Part shown: positions 27,591 through 39,500 of the stretch, piece by piece
Position numbering within the stretch: position 1 is the stretch's first letter
How the letters are laid out: each line of letters starts with the position of its first letter
NCBI GenBank assembly: GCA_015143295.1
Contig: CM026574.1
Coordinates: 9,550,938 to 9,614,937, forward strand
Length of the DNA: 64,000 bases
From: Tetracentron sinense
Lineage: Eukaryota; Streptophyta; Magnoliopsida; Trochodendrales; Trochodendraceae
Direction: 5' to 3'
The notes under the pieces: model-generated
Databases searched by the model: none
Seen by the model: the letters and a program-made list of their open reading frames with translations, nothing else
Told to the model about the DNA's origin: nothing
Position numbers and translations under genes: made by a program

Positions 27591-30500
27591 CATATATATT
27601 CTGAGTTCGGCCGAGTCGAGTTTTCGGGTTTTTGAACCATGATATTGGTTCTTCACATAAGTACAATATTGTGCCCAACTCATCATTGGAATAATGATGT
27701 ATGCTCATGTACATAACCTTGGTAGTTATCTGGTCCAAGATGTAGTAACACTCCCTTGATGGATACTATGAGTATTGATGAACAATTGTCAGTGACACCT
27801 CCACATAAGGCTGTACACCTCCATACTAATATTCATACGGCTCATACCTAAAATCATATCTATATATTTCTTTTAGAATTTAAATTTGGGAGTATTTTAA
27901 ATGGAGGGTACCCATAATAAATTTCATTTTTTTTTTTGTAAAGCTTGAATGCAAGTCTTTTCCTGCAGAACTGCGAGTTGACTTTTTGATTGTATTGATG
28001 AAAATAATTTTGAAGACTAAAATATGTGACGTTTTTCACCGGACTTTTGTGTTTTAGTAATGTTTTGATATGATAGAATTTATGAAATTTTAGGATTTGA
28101 GAAATACCTTAGCATTGAAAGTTGCAATTTTGACCTAATCCCTAAAAGACGCTAAAAAGATGATTTTATTCTTGAACCGGAAAGTTGACTTTTTATTCTT
28201 GAGGAATTGGCTGATACTGTTACAATAAAACTTTGTTCAGCGTTGTATTGTCGTTAATGTAACTTATTGTAGCAGTATCGGTTGTATTGGTCAACACTGT
28301 TACAATACGTTGCAGTATCAAGCAAAACTTATGAATACACATGTTTTGTCTTTGTTTCTAACTGTATTAATCCTGTATTGATACCCAGGAATACAGCAGT
28401 TATTTTTTTCATACATATCGGTTCGTTGTAATACTGATACCTTGTGATACTTTGAACCAAGACTATCTCCATTGTTTCTAACCCCCAGCTCCATCTTCTC
28501 CTCCTCAATGGTGCAGTATGATTAATGTACTGTACCGATCATTCCCTTTCTTGCATTATCAATAAAAGGTATTGTTAGTTTAGTTGTTAAACTATGGTTT
28601 CAATGTCTTTGTAACAAAGATGTTCTGTATTATATCTTTTTGCCTATCGGGAGTTCTTGAAATGTCTTGCTTGTGCTTTTATCTCTTTCACTATTTTTAT
28701 CTTGGTGCATCCGAACCAGTTATATATAGACTTCTGAACTAATGATATATTTTGTCTACCAGACAATTGAAAGCAGTCCACGTGGTGAAAATCAAAGGGA
28801 GGAAGATGTGACCTTGTCCCAATTGGTAAATCTTGCTCATGGAAACTGATTCTTCTTCTTTACTTCAGGGTGTTCCTCATGTAATTTCAGTAGATTTGAC
28901 ACTAGTGTTTTATGATGTATACTTTCGAGATTATCTTTATGGCAAACATGTATTTGGCCCTTTTTATAACTCAACTTTCCTTTGCAGAACTTAATTGATC
29001 TTGCAGGATCTGAAAGTTCAAAAACTGAAACGACTGGATTACGGAGAAAAGAGGGTTCATACATAAATAAAAGCTTACTCACTCTTGGCACTGTAAGATA
29101 TTGCTGCTTTTATTCTTTCTTTCTTCCTTCTTTGGCTTCCATAGGAACTTGTTGCAGTGAAGATTTGGGCTTTTGCTGTTGGCACGGAAGTATTCATTAT
29201 TTTTCATAATATCAGGAGGACGTAACTATCTCTCTATTTTTATTTGACATCATTTTTTTGTTTATGTATATTTAGGAGACAATTACATTGTAAATTATCA
29301 AAAAAAAAAATCTTACTAAGAAATTTTGGATTTAGTTTTTCAAGTCCTATAATTGGGTGCATCTTTTGATTTAGTTTGCACGGATACTCAGAACAATCTA
29401 AGGAAAACATCTTTGACAGTGCCAAACAAAATTTACTTGAATATAGCTCAAATCAAACCTCATTATGTTAGGATACCAAGTACTAATTAATTAGCCCTGA
29501 TTGCTACCTCTAAGCATGATAAGTAGTGATTTACTAACTATACATCATTGCAGGTGATTTCTAAACTGACAGATGAAAAGTCTACTCATATTCCCTATCG
29601 AGATTCAAAACTGACTCGTTTGTTGCAGTCCTCTCTTAGTGGACATGGACGGGTTTCTGTAAGTCGATTTCATTGAGTGTAATTTTCATAAGTGAACTTC
29701 TTACACATTGTGACCAGTTGACAAACGAAATTGGAATTTGTGTAGTTGGCATACTTCCAATCACTTCTTTCAAAGTGTATGCTGTTGCATTTTCTTCAAC
29801 TCATCTTTCTTATTTGAACTCTTTTGTAGCTTATTTGCACTGTGACACCTGCCTCTAGTAATAGTGAAGAGACACACAATACACTGAAGTTTGCACATCG
29901 AAGCAAGAATGTGGAAATTAAAGCTGCCCAAAATAAGGTGAAGTTGTAAAGTGATATTAGTGTGAAGTTCGTAAAGTTTTTATGTATGAGAATTTTTACC
30001 AAACCACTGCATTAACTATCTCTATTTTTTTCCTCTTTTAGATTATGGATGAGAAGTCTCTCATTAAAAAGTATCAGAGGGAAATATCCAGTCTAAAACA
30101 AGAGCTTCAGCAATTAAAACGCGGCATAATGGAGAAACCATATATGATTGCATCTAGCCAAGAAGATCTTTTTAATTTAAAACTTCAGGTTCGTCCTTTT
30201 CAAATAATGGTAGTAACAGTAATAATTACCACGATTGCTTATGTGATTCTACGAAATACTAATGATTAATTTGTACACTTTATGCTAGCAGTATTTTTAT
30301 CCTTTTGTGTTTACTAGTATTAGATTGTGATAATTTATATCATGTTTAGGCGCTTAGATTTTTTTGACTATATAGTCTATACTAGAAGGGTACTTCATGT
30401 TTCTGAGAAACTGCTTACTGTGCACAGTTGTTGGACATGTTGGTCATTAACTACTTCACATGGCTATTATGTCAAAAACTTCTTTTAATCTTCATTTGCT

Positions 30501-33500
30501 TGTTGGCAGTTTTTATATACCAGAAACATAGCTTTATATTTCTTTCAGCATACTACTTTTGACGTCTATGAACTGATATTCTCTTATCTTCAGTTGATCA
30601 TGTAATAAGGAGATTCTATTTTCTTAATTTGGCCGTGTTGCAGACTGTATTGTACTCGCTACTCAGACACATGTTCGACACTTTTAATTTTACATATTGT
30701 AATTAAATATCTATCCCTTGTTTTTCAACTGTTATTTACGTATAAAACATGTAATTTCATGTATATCAGATTTTTTACCAGTTAGCATGCCGCATCTATC
30801 TTGCACACTTACATTAACTCAATTATTTTAACTGATAATACATGGAGTAAACTGCATAAACGTGTGGCTTTGTTGACAGGGGTAATTTGGGTATTTCATG
30901 TTAATCATACCATGTGTATTACTTGTAAAGACATGTCTATTACTCGTAAACCCTGTAAGGGTAATTATGTAATTCCCCGCATTAGTAATAATATAAAAGA
31001 AGAAGAGAGATGTGTTTCATTATCACATTCTCTCCATCTCTATTTTTTCTTCTCTCTTCTTCCCTTTCTTCCTCTTTCTATCTTCCTATTCTTTCTACTC
31101 CTTCTGCTTGGTATAGAGCAGGAGTATTCCTTTTTATCAAAGAACAGGAGAAAATAAGAACAAAAAAAGGGTGGAGGCGTGATGTCACTACCATCATTAG
31201 AGTGGAAAGCTTCTTTGGAGTCTTTGATGGGAACCTAAATCTATCATGTTTAATTAGATTTGGGTATGCAGAATGCTTGTATATATTGTTTTGAAAAATA
31301 ATGGGATTTTGAAGGATCTAGACGTGTTTTTCCTTCAATTTTGTTGAAAGGGATTTGATTCTGGGACCCCTATAGTGATTTTTCATAGGTTGTTTTATAT
31401 CAAACATCCTAGATCTTTTACATGAAACTAGAAAATTCGGGGCTAAACAGGCTGATACTTTGATTGAACAAAATCACAAGGTGGATGAGAAGGACGGTGT
31501 TCTTCTACAAGATGTTGGCAGTCTTCGTCGATTAGTGGGACGACTGATTTATCTCCCTTATAAGGCCGGACATTGCTTACGTTGTCAATTTAGTGAGTAC
31601 ATTTATGCATGTTCCTACATCCAAGGTTCTAAATGTCGACATTGCATGACATGCCGCATCGGTGGGATAAAGATATATTGGGGATATACCGCAAGATATA
31701 TTCTTTATTGAGGATTTTGCACATGTCGATGGAAAAATAAGAAAAAATATGGGAAAACATGGAATTTTGCGGTGAAACTCCGAGAAATGTTAAAACACAT
31801 TTGAGAACCAAATATTTAAAAGAACAACAATGTACATAAGAGATGCAATGAGAACGAAACAAAGATGTGCGTTGACAAGTGACGATAATGTAAGATTGAT
31901 TAATATTGATATAACTTGCATAAAATATTTTATTCATAACAATAAAAACAGTCGATCAGAGTTTCATACATAATACATCAATGATGATATAATCCAACCC
32001 ACCCCAAGAACTACAATCAGAGCCACATGAAGTTACGCGGAGACTCAGACTCATCTTTATCTTGACTAGGCTGACAATAGTATTGACTCTCCACATAAGT
32101 ACAATATTGTGCACAACTCATCACATTATGGTACAATGATGTATACTCATGTACATAACGTTGTTAGTCATCTGATCTAAGATGTAGGAACACTCCCATC
32201 AATGGGTATTGTGGGTACTGATGCACAATTGTCACTAGCATTGCCACATAAGGCTATACACCTCCATACTCATATCTGTACGGCTCATACTTAGAAACAT
32301 ATACATATGATTCTTTTGAAATTTAAATTTGGCAGTATTTTAAATGGAGGGTACCCATTATATGCTTAGTGTTTTTTTTAGAGCTTCAAGTAAGCCTTTT
32401 TATGATGAACTGCTGACTTTTTGATCCTGTAAATGAAAATATTTTTGAAGGCTAAAATATGAAACATTTTTCACCGGACTTTTGAGTTTTAGTAATTTTT
32501 GGATATGGTAGAATTTATAAAATTTTAAGATTTGAGAAATATTTTAGCATTTGAAGGTTGAAATTTTGACGTAATCCCTAAAAGGTGGATTTTGCTTTTG
32601 AACCTAAAAATTGACTTTTTTTTTTTTTTCAGGAATTTGGATATAGGATAATTTTATTGCATTCAAATGAGGGGTATAACTTAAAATCATTTACTTAAAT
32701 GATATTTTATGTAAATAAGCTATAAATAGGATTTGACTCTATTTATAGCCTAAAAATCAACATTGCCTAGAATATCGGACAATATCAACAGTACATCATC
32801 TATATTGTACGATATGGTGTAAAATTTATAATACTCCATGTAGATATGTTGGGGAGGTGCAATATTGACGATTTATCGTCAACATTTTATTTCAGGTCCT
32901 TAACTTGTAAAACATATACCAGAAATATCGAGCGATATATCGGAGATATTTTGTAAGAAAAAAAATTACATGTTAGGGATATTCTTTACCCTGCGATATC
33001 GGAAATATCGAGGATATTTTAAACCATGGCAAGGTTCTGAATGTCGATATCATATGCCAAGTCGAGCTGTGGGAAAAAGATATATCGGGGATATATCGCA
33101 GGATATCAATCTCATGGGAACAATATCGCACGTGAAGGGAAAAATTTAAAAAATAAGTGAAAATATGAAAATTTTCATTGAAACTTCAGGAAATGTTAAT
33201 ACACATCTGAGAAATAATTATAAAAAATAAACAATATATACAAGAGATACAATGAGAAGGGGGCCAAAGATGTGTGTTAACGTTGACGATATTGTATGAT
33301 TCACTAATATTGATGTAACTTACATAAAAAGTTCTGATCATTTCTCAAGCAAGCATAACAATTAACTCAAATACAATCAGTTTCATACTGAATAGTTAAT
33401 ATATCAATAATGGTATCTCCAAGTATCTAACCTTAACAACTACAATCTCAAGCTCACAACCACATGGATTTACGTGGAGGATCAAAGTTGTCTCTGTCCT

Positions 33501-36500
33501 GACTAGGCTGACGATAGTACTAGTTCTCCACATAAATTCAATATTGTGCCCAGCTCATCACATTATGGTACAATGATGTATACTCATGTACATAACGTTG
33601 GTAATCATTTGGTCTAAGATGTAGCAACACTCCCATCAGTGGATTCTGTGGGTACTGATGCACAATTGTCATTGACACTACCACATAAAGCTATACACCT
33701 CCATACTCATCCGCACTGCTCATACCCATAAACATATTTTTTTTTGATTGGTAACCCATAAACATATTCATATGATTCTTTTGGAATTTAAATTTGGGAG
33801 TATTGTAAATGGAAGGTACCCATAATATGCTTAATTGTTTTTTGTAAAACTTGAATGTAAGTCTTTTTCTGCTGAACTATTAGTTGACTTTTGACCCTGC
33901 AGATGCAAATATTTTTGAAGACTAAAATATTAGACTTTTTTACCGGAATTTTGGGTTTTAGTAATGTTTTGATACGGTAGAATTTATGAAAATTTAAGAT
34001 TTGAGAAATACCTTAGCATTTGAAAGTTGAAATTTTGAAAAAGACGCTAAAAAGCGAATTTTGTTCTTGAACTGGAAAATTGATTTTTTATTCTTCAGGA
34101 ATTTGGGTCTAGGATAATGTTTATTGAATTCAAATGGGGTATAACCTTATTTACATATTAACGTATTAAGTAATAAGCTGTAAATAAGATTTGACTTTGT
34201 TTTATAGTTTAAAAACCAACATTTCCCAAAATATCCAACGATATTGCACAATATAAACGATATATCATTGATATCGTGTGATATTCTGTAAATTTGTATT
34301 CCCTTATATAGATATGTCGGGACCCATCGAAATCGAGAAATATCGTTGATATCGACGATATTTCATCGACATTTCAAACAATTTTTCCACATGGGCTCAA
34401 TATTGCAATTACCTAAAGCAGCAGCTTCATGAACCCACTCGTCGAAATACAAATGATGACTTTGAGCCACATTAGAGCTCTATGTAGTTGACTTATGAAT
34501 CATGGGTCATGATTTGGGAGTTTTTGAGTATTACATTGTGATATACCTTTTTTTTAAAATCAATGTATAATCATGTAAAACACTCATCTATGTGCACATT
34601 TGGCTTTATAGCTTTAGACAACGCATGGGATTTCGCATGTTTCCCATATTGGATATTATACATGTTTTTAGTTTGTTATATAATGAGTTATTAATGTGTA
34701 TCTATGCTTAGTTATTCATTCCCCAAATTTTCATCTTAGGGCCCGTTTAGCATCACTCCTAAGCGTTTCTATTCCTAGGGAATAGAGAATTGTCCCTTGG
34801 GAGTGATTGCAAACGGTCAAACGGTGAAACGGGCCCTTAGCTTCCGGTGTTCCATTATTATTTCTTGCATTTCCTTAATTTTTACAATTTTTCCTTGGAC
34901 TTTTTAAAACTTCCTTGAAACATGTCCACTTCTCTAGTGACTGAAGTTTATGTTGACACCGAAGTTTAAATCCTTGAATGTAGTTCTTTTTCTATGTATT
35001 GGTAGTTGGTACCTTTTGTTGAAATGGAACAACTCTTTATGGCAGCTTGGCTATATAATTACAAGATGGTCGAGAGCTAGACATTATCCTTAAATTTTTG
35101 TACATTTGCAACATTGTAAGCTTGAAGCTTTTTCTAAAATAAAGAAATTATGGAGTTCAGCCCTATTTCTTTCACTTATTTCGAGTAATGCTCTTCCTCT
35201 GCTGCTGGTAAATCAAAGGGTTATCTCTCACATTCCGCGAGGGAAGAAATTAGAAAATCGATAAACCCTCGAAGAGGGCGGCTTTGCTCATGCACGAAGG
35301 GCTAGCGAGGGGAAGAGTGGAGCTCCAACCTAACTAATGGAGCGCCGCCGCCGCTTACTAAATGCTTTGCATTTTTGTTCTTTTGAACCCCCTTTTCTCT
35401 TTAGCTGATCACTCACCCAGGTTCTATCCATTCCATTTGGTTAGCTTGGACTTGCGTCAATACTTCTATGAACCATAATTATAGTTTTTTTAATATCAAA
35501 TAACGTGGATGAACTTGTTATCTTGATCAATGTACCTATGGTTGAAACAAGAACATGTTTCAATTTCCAAGTTCCTAGGCTTATACTCAGATAGTGTTAT
35601 GTTTTTTAAACATAGGTTGCATGGATTGAAAATTATAATATGCACAAGTGATATCCTGAAATTGTATTACTATTTTTGTTACTACAAAATGAATATTCCG
35701 ATTTATTTGTTAAATCTGATTGTTGAGCATCATTCATGATGTGTTTCTCTTTTCTCTTTTCTCTCTCTTTGATTGTTATTATAATATTCTCTCTTTGATT
35801 ATTATTATTATTATTAATATTATTATTTTGTATGTCTTTTGATCTGTTTAGGCTTAGAAGAATTGCTTCACTATTTTGTCCTACGATATTTTTTCTTATG
35901 GTTGTCATCGTCACAGATCATTCTATGGAGTTGGTACCCTACCTCAAGTATCAGCATTCAAGTTATTTTTTATTTGAACAAATGTTCGGTTTGACCTCAT
36001 AAAATGCATCTACAATATATTTGATAATCATTATCGATGTTATGGTTCTTGATATTTTAATTGTTATATTGTCATTAAATTCTGGTCTCCTAATACATAT
36101 TTTTTATGATGCCAAAGCTGGAAGCTGGTCAAGTTAAATTGCAGTCAAGATTGGAAGAGGAGGAACAAGCTAAGGCAGCTTTGATGGGTAGAATTCAACG
36201 ATTGACAAAGCTAATCTTGGTTTCTACAAAAAATACAATACCGTCAAGTATTCCTGAAAAGGGTGGGCATAGACGAAGGCACTCTTTTGGAGAAGATGAG
36301 GTGCTTGATTATAGTATTTTAAGCTTTAGTTTGGGGTTCAAGCAGTTGTTTGATGGTCTATCAGTACTCTATTTTAGTTTATGCCAATGTATATGATTTA
36401 TAGTTTTCTTTGGAATTTAATTCTTGCAATGAGTTTCTTATCTTCTTAACGAAATCAATGGCTGTATCTTACCTCACCCGCTATCTATTTTACCAAATTG

Positions 36501-39500
36501 TCATTGTTGATGCAGCTAGCATATTTGCCAGATAGAAAACGGGAGTACGTGACTGATGATGATGTTGGTAGTGTTGATTCAGAGATTTCTGCAGAAGGAA
36601 GATGTGGTATCACTAATTTAGATGATTTGGTTAAAGATTACAAAAAGAACAGGAGACGTGGAATGCTCGGCTGGTTTAAACTACGAGTAAGTTATTTTAC
36701 TTTTAATTTTTCCCTTCGTTTAGTCATTTGATTTGCAAACGAAGTCAATCTTATTCTGATGGATGAGAAAGGAAGAAGGAGAAAAGAAAAAAAGAATCTG
36801 AATTAAGGGATATGTTAGTTGATACCCCCCTTCTCCCCTTTTCCATGAACATTCTCCATCAACTTAGAGATCTTTGTTTGTTCGGTAAAGATGCTTATGA
36901 TCAGCCTATATATATCTATTTGCATGATGTCTGTAACTAGAGATGGAGATTTTGGATATTACTCTTTTAATGAAGTCATAGTCCATCTATGTATTTTGTT
37001 CCCTCATGATGCACAAGACAAGATGCAATCAAATTGCAGCTTGAATGTCACAAAGGTGTTTCATTCATAAAACCAGTGAGAAAATACTTGTATTATATGT
37101 TTATTATACACAATTTTTTTCCGTTAGAAAATGCAATATTTGTCCAATATATTCAAAGCTGTATATATACTAGAATATTTTGAAAGATACGCTGAACTGC
37201 ACATTTTATTTATCGATAATGCATCATATTATACATAAGAAGAAGAAGAGCAGGTTACAAAAACTGCTAAGGTTCACAAGACAATGAACCCAAAGCGCTA
37301 AGACTAAAACCAGCAAAATCTATCAAAACTCTCTAGAAAGGAGGAGAGAAATGGGTGAAAGAAGGGGAAAAAGAGTGTTTTCATACTTATAAGTGTTCAT
37401 ACTTTACAAAAACCATTACGTAATGGCCGTTACCACTCTTACTTGAGCATAAATCTATTACTGAACTTATCGATCAAAAAAAATAAAATGTTACTGAACA
37501 CTGATACGGTGGTTACACACCAACCCCCTTATAATAGTGTGCCATGTTGCATTGCGCACCTAGGTTTGAATATATTGACCAAGCTCAAGGTGGTACTAAT
37601 GAAAGTGATGGGGGCTCAAACGGGCATTCTTTAAAGGCAGCAACTCATGGACGTTTCATGAGTGCTAGTGAGTGTATCTATTCCTGGACCAGGACCGGTT
37701 GGAGCGATATTTTGTGTTAGTTTGATTTGAAGAAGGCTTATGACCATGTAGACTGGTATTTACCGGACTATTTGCTTGCTTGCATGGGTTTTGTTGGTAG
37801 GCATGGAGATTGGATCTGGCCACTGTCTCGATGGCCTCCTTTTTCACCCTCTTTAACGGAGAGTCAGTTGGATTCTTCAGTAGTTCTAGAGGGCCGAGGC
37901 AGGGCTGACCTCTCTACCCTCTTTTTTGCATTCTAGTAGTAAGGCTATAACTAGAATGAGTGCAAAACCTCAAGCACATTGAGGCCAGACGGGTCGTTGA
38001 TTAACTACCTTTAGTATGCCACTGGCTGGCACGATTCTTTTAGACGCTGCTTCCAGAGAGCAAATGACAAAGGTCCTGACAATCCTTAGGTGTTTTAAAT
38101 TGTATTAATCTTAGCAAAAGCATTTTGATCGGGGTTGGAGGAGTAAAGGGTGGTCATTTGGGCAGGCTCTCCTCCAAATATCTCAACCTTCCACTACGTT
38201 GAAGATCTTTAATCAAGAGCATTTAGGACTCCATAGTGGTTAGGGTGGAGAGAAGGCTTATGGGTTGGAAGAAGAGTTACTTGTCTTTTGGTGGGAGAAT
38301 AACTCCAATTCAAAGTGTCTCAGCTAGCCTCTCGCTCTTCTACATGTTTGTTTTAAGATGCTTCAGTTGCTAAGGGCATAGAGAAGCTCTAAAGGGATAT
38401 TTAAAAAAAAAATGGTAAAGGGAAGATAGGAGACTTGGTTAGGTGGGAGTGGGTGGGTTGTCAAAAGGATTGTGGAAGGTTGGGCTACAAGAGATTGCAA
38501 AATATGAATAAGGCCCTATTAGGTAAATGACTTTGGGAATTTTTGAATAAGGACATGGTTGTAGCTGTGCTAAGGAGAGTAGTTCTGATGAGAGTAGTTT
38601 CTAAGTTTGTGGTCCAGAAGAAATTATGACATGAAGTAGGTTTCTTGATCTTACAAAGTAGGAAAGTAGGGGTGTGGAAAAGGATTGTGAAGGTGCAAGA
38701 GTATTTCTTGGACTATTTAGAGGGACCAGAGTCTGCTGCTGGGAAAACAGTTGGAGATAGCTTGGAGCCACATATTTTGTGGAAATCAGGGAGGGAGGGA
38801 GGGAGGGAGGGAGAGCCGAAGGGGGAGGGAGGGATAATCATTGTGTCTGGAAAGGAAGTCTGAAGAGGGAGGGACGTCATAGTGCCTGGAAAGGAAGTCC
38901 GAAGGGTTGTTAAAACTTGAAGACTTCTACAGCTATATTGCAGGAGGATGAGGTGCAAATTAGGAAGCCCTACTTTGGGAAGGTTTGGGAGGCCCTGGTT
39001 CTATATAAGGTGAAAGTGTTTGTTTAAATGGGCTGCGGTCCTAGACATGATCCTCACTTTGGACCATCTCAGAAACGAGGAGCATGATGATCCCAAATAT
39101 GTGTGATGCATTTTGTGGCAGAAGAGGATGTGAATCACCTATTTGTTAAATGCCCGAATGCTTTGGTTATTTGAAGATTTTGCTTATTGTTATCTGGGGT
39201 ATTCCGGCGTTTTCTCAAGAAGGGCAGTGAGACCATTTTTGCCTGCTCTGAAGGCCCTTTCTGGAGAAGGGACATTATTCATTAGAAGATGCTTCCATTT
39301 TCTGTTTTTTTCGAAATTTGGAGGATGAAACCAAAAGATCTTTGAGGATTTCGATCCCACTTGGTCAAAGCTGTGCTCATCTATTTGATGGTGTACATAT
39401 AGTTGAGGGGTTTCCTAAAGGACTTCTCAAACATGAAAACAAACCTGAAAAGCTTCGATGTATATAGATGTAGTCAAGTAGTTTTGCTATGAGATTCTTT

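Larger units (their letters stand above)
23732..28470. mobile_element. Outer hAT-like element of a nested cluster (P1)
   Basis: Begins CAAGGTTCTAAATATCGATA, matching the starts at 31622 and 33030. It shares with those copies the block agatgcaatgagaag...gtgcgttgac, the 'cctccatactcatatctgtacggctcata' area (inverted reading aside) and the ttgaaattttgac...ctttttattctt block ending near 28215. Removing the insertions at 24144-27091 and 27153-27641 restores co-linearity with 31622-33029. The right edge (ttgaaccaag, 28470) is tentative and no TSD was found. Confidence 0.65.

Noticed and set aside
28988-29092. Asn in NLIDLAGSE as a possible motor mutation
   Set aside because: Several plant KIN-7 proteins have Asn at this position, so it is family variation.
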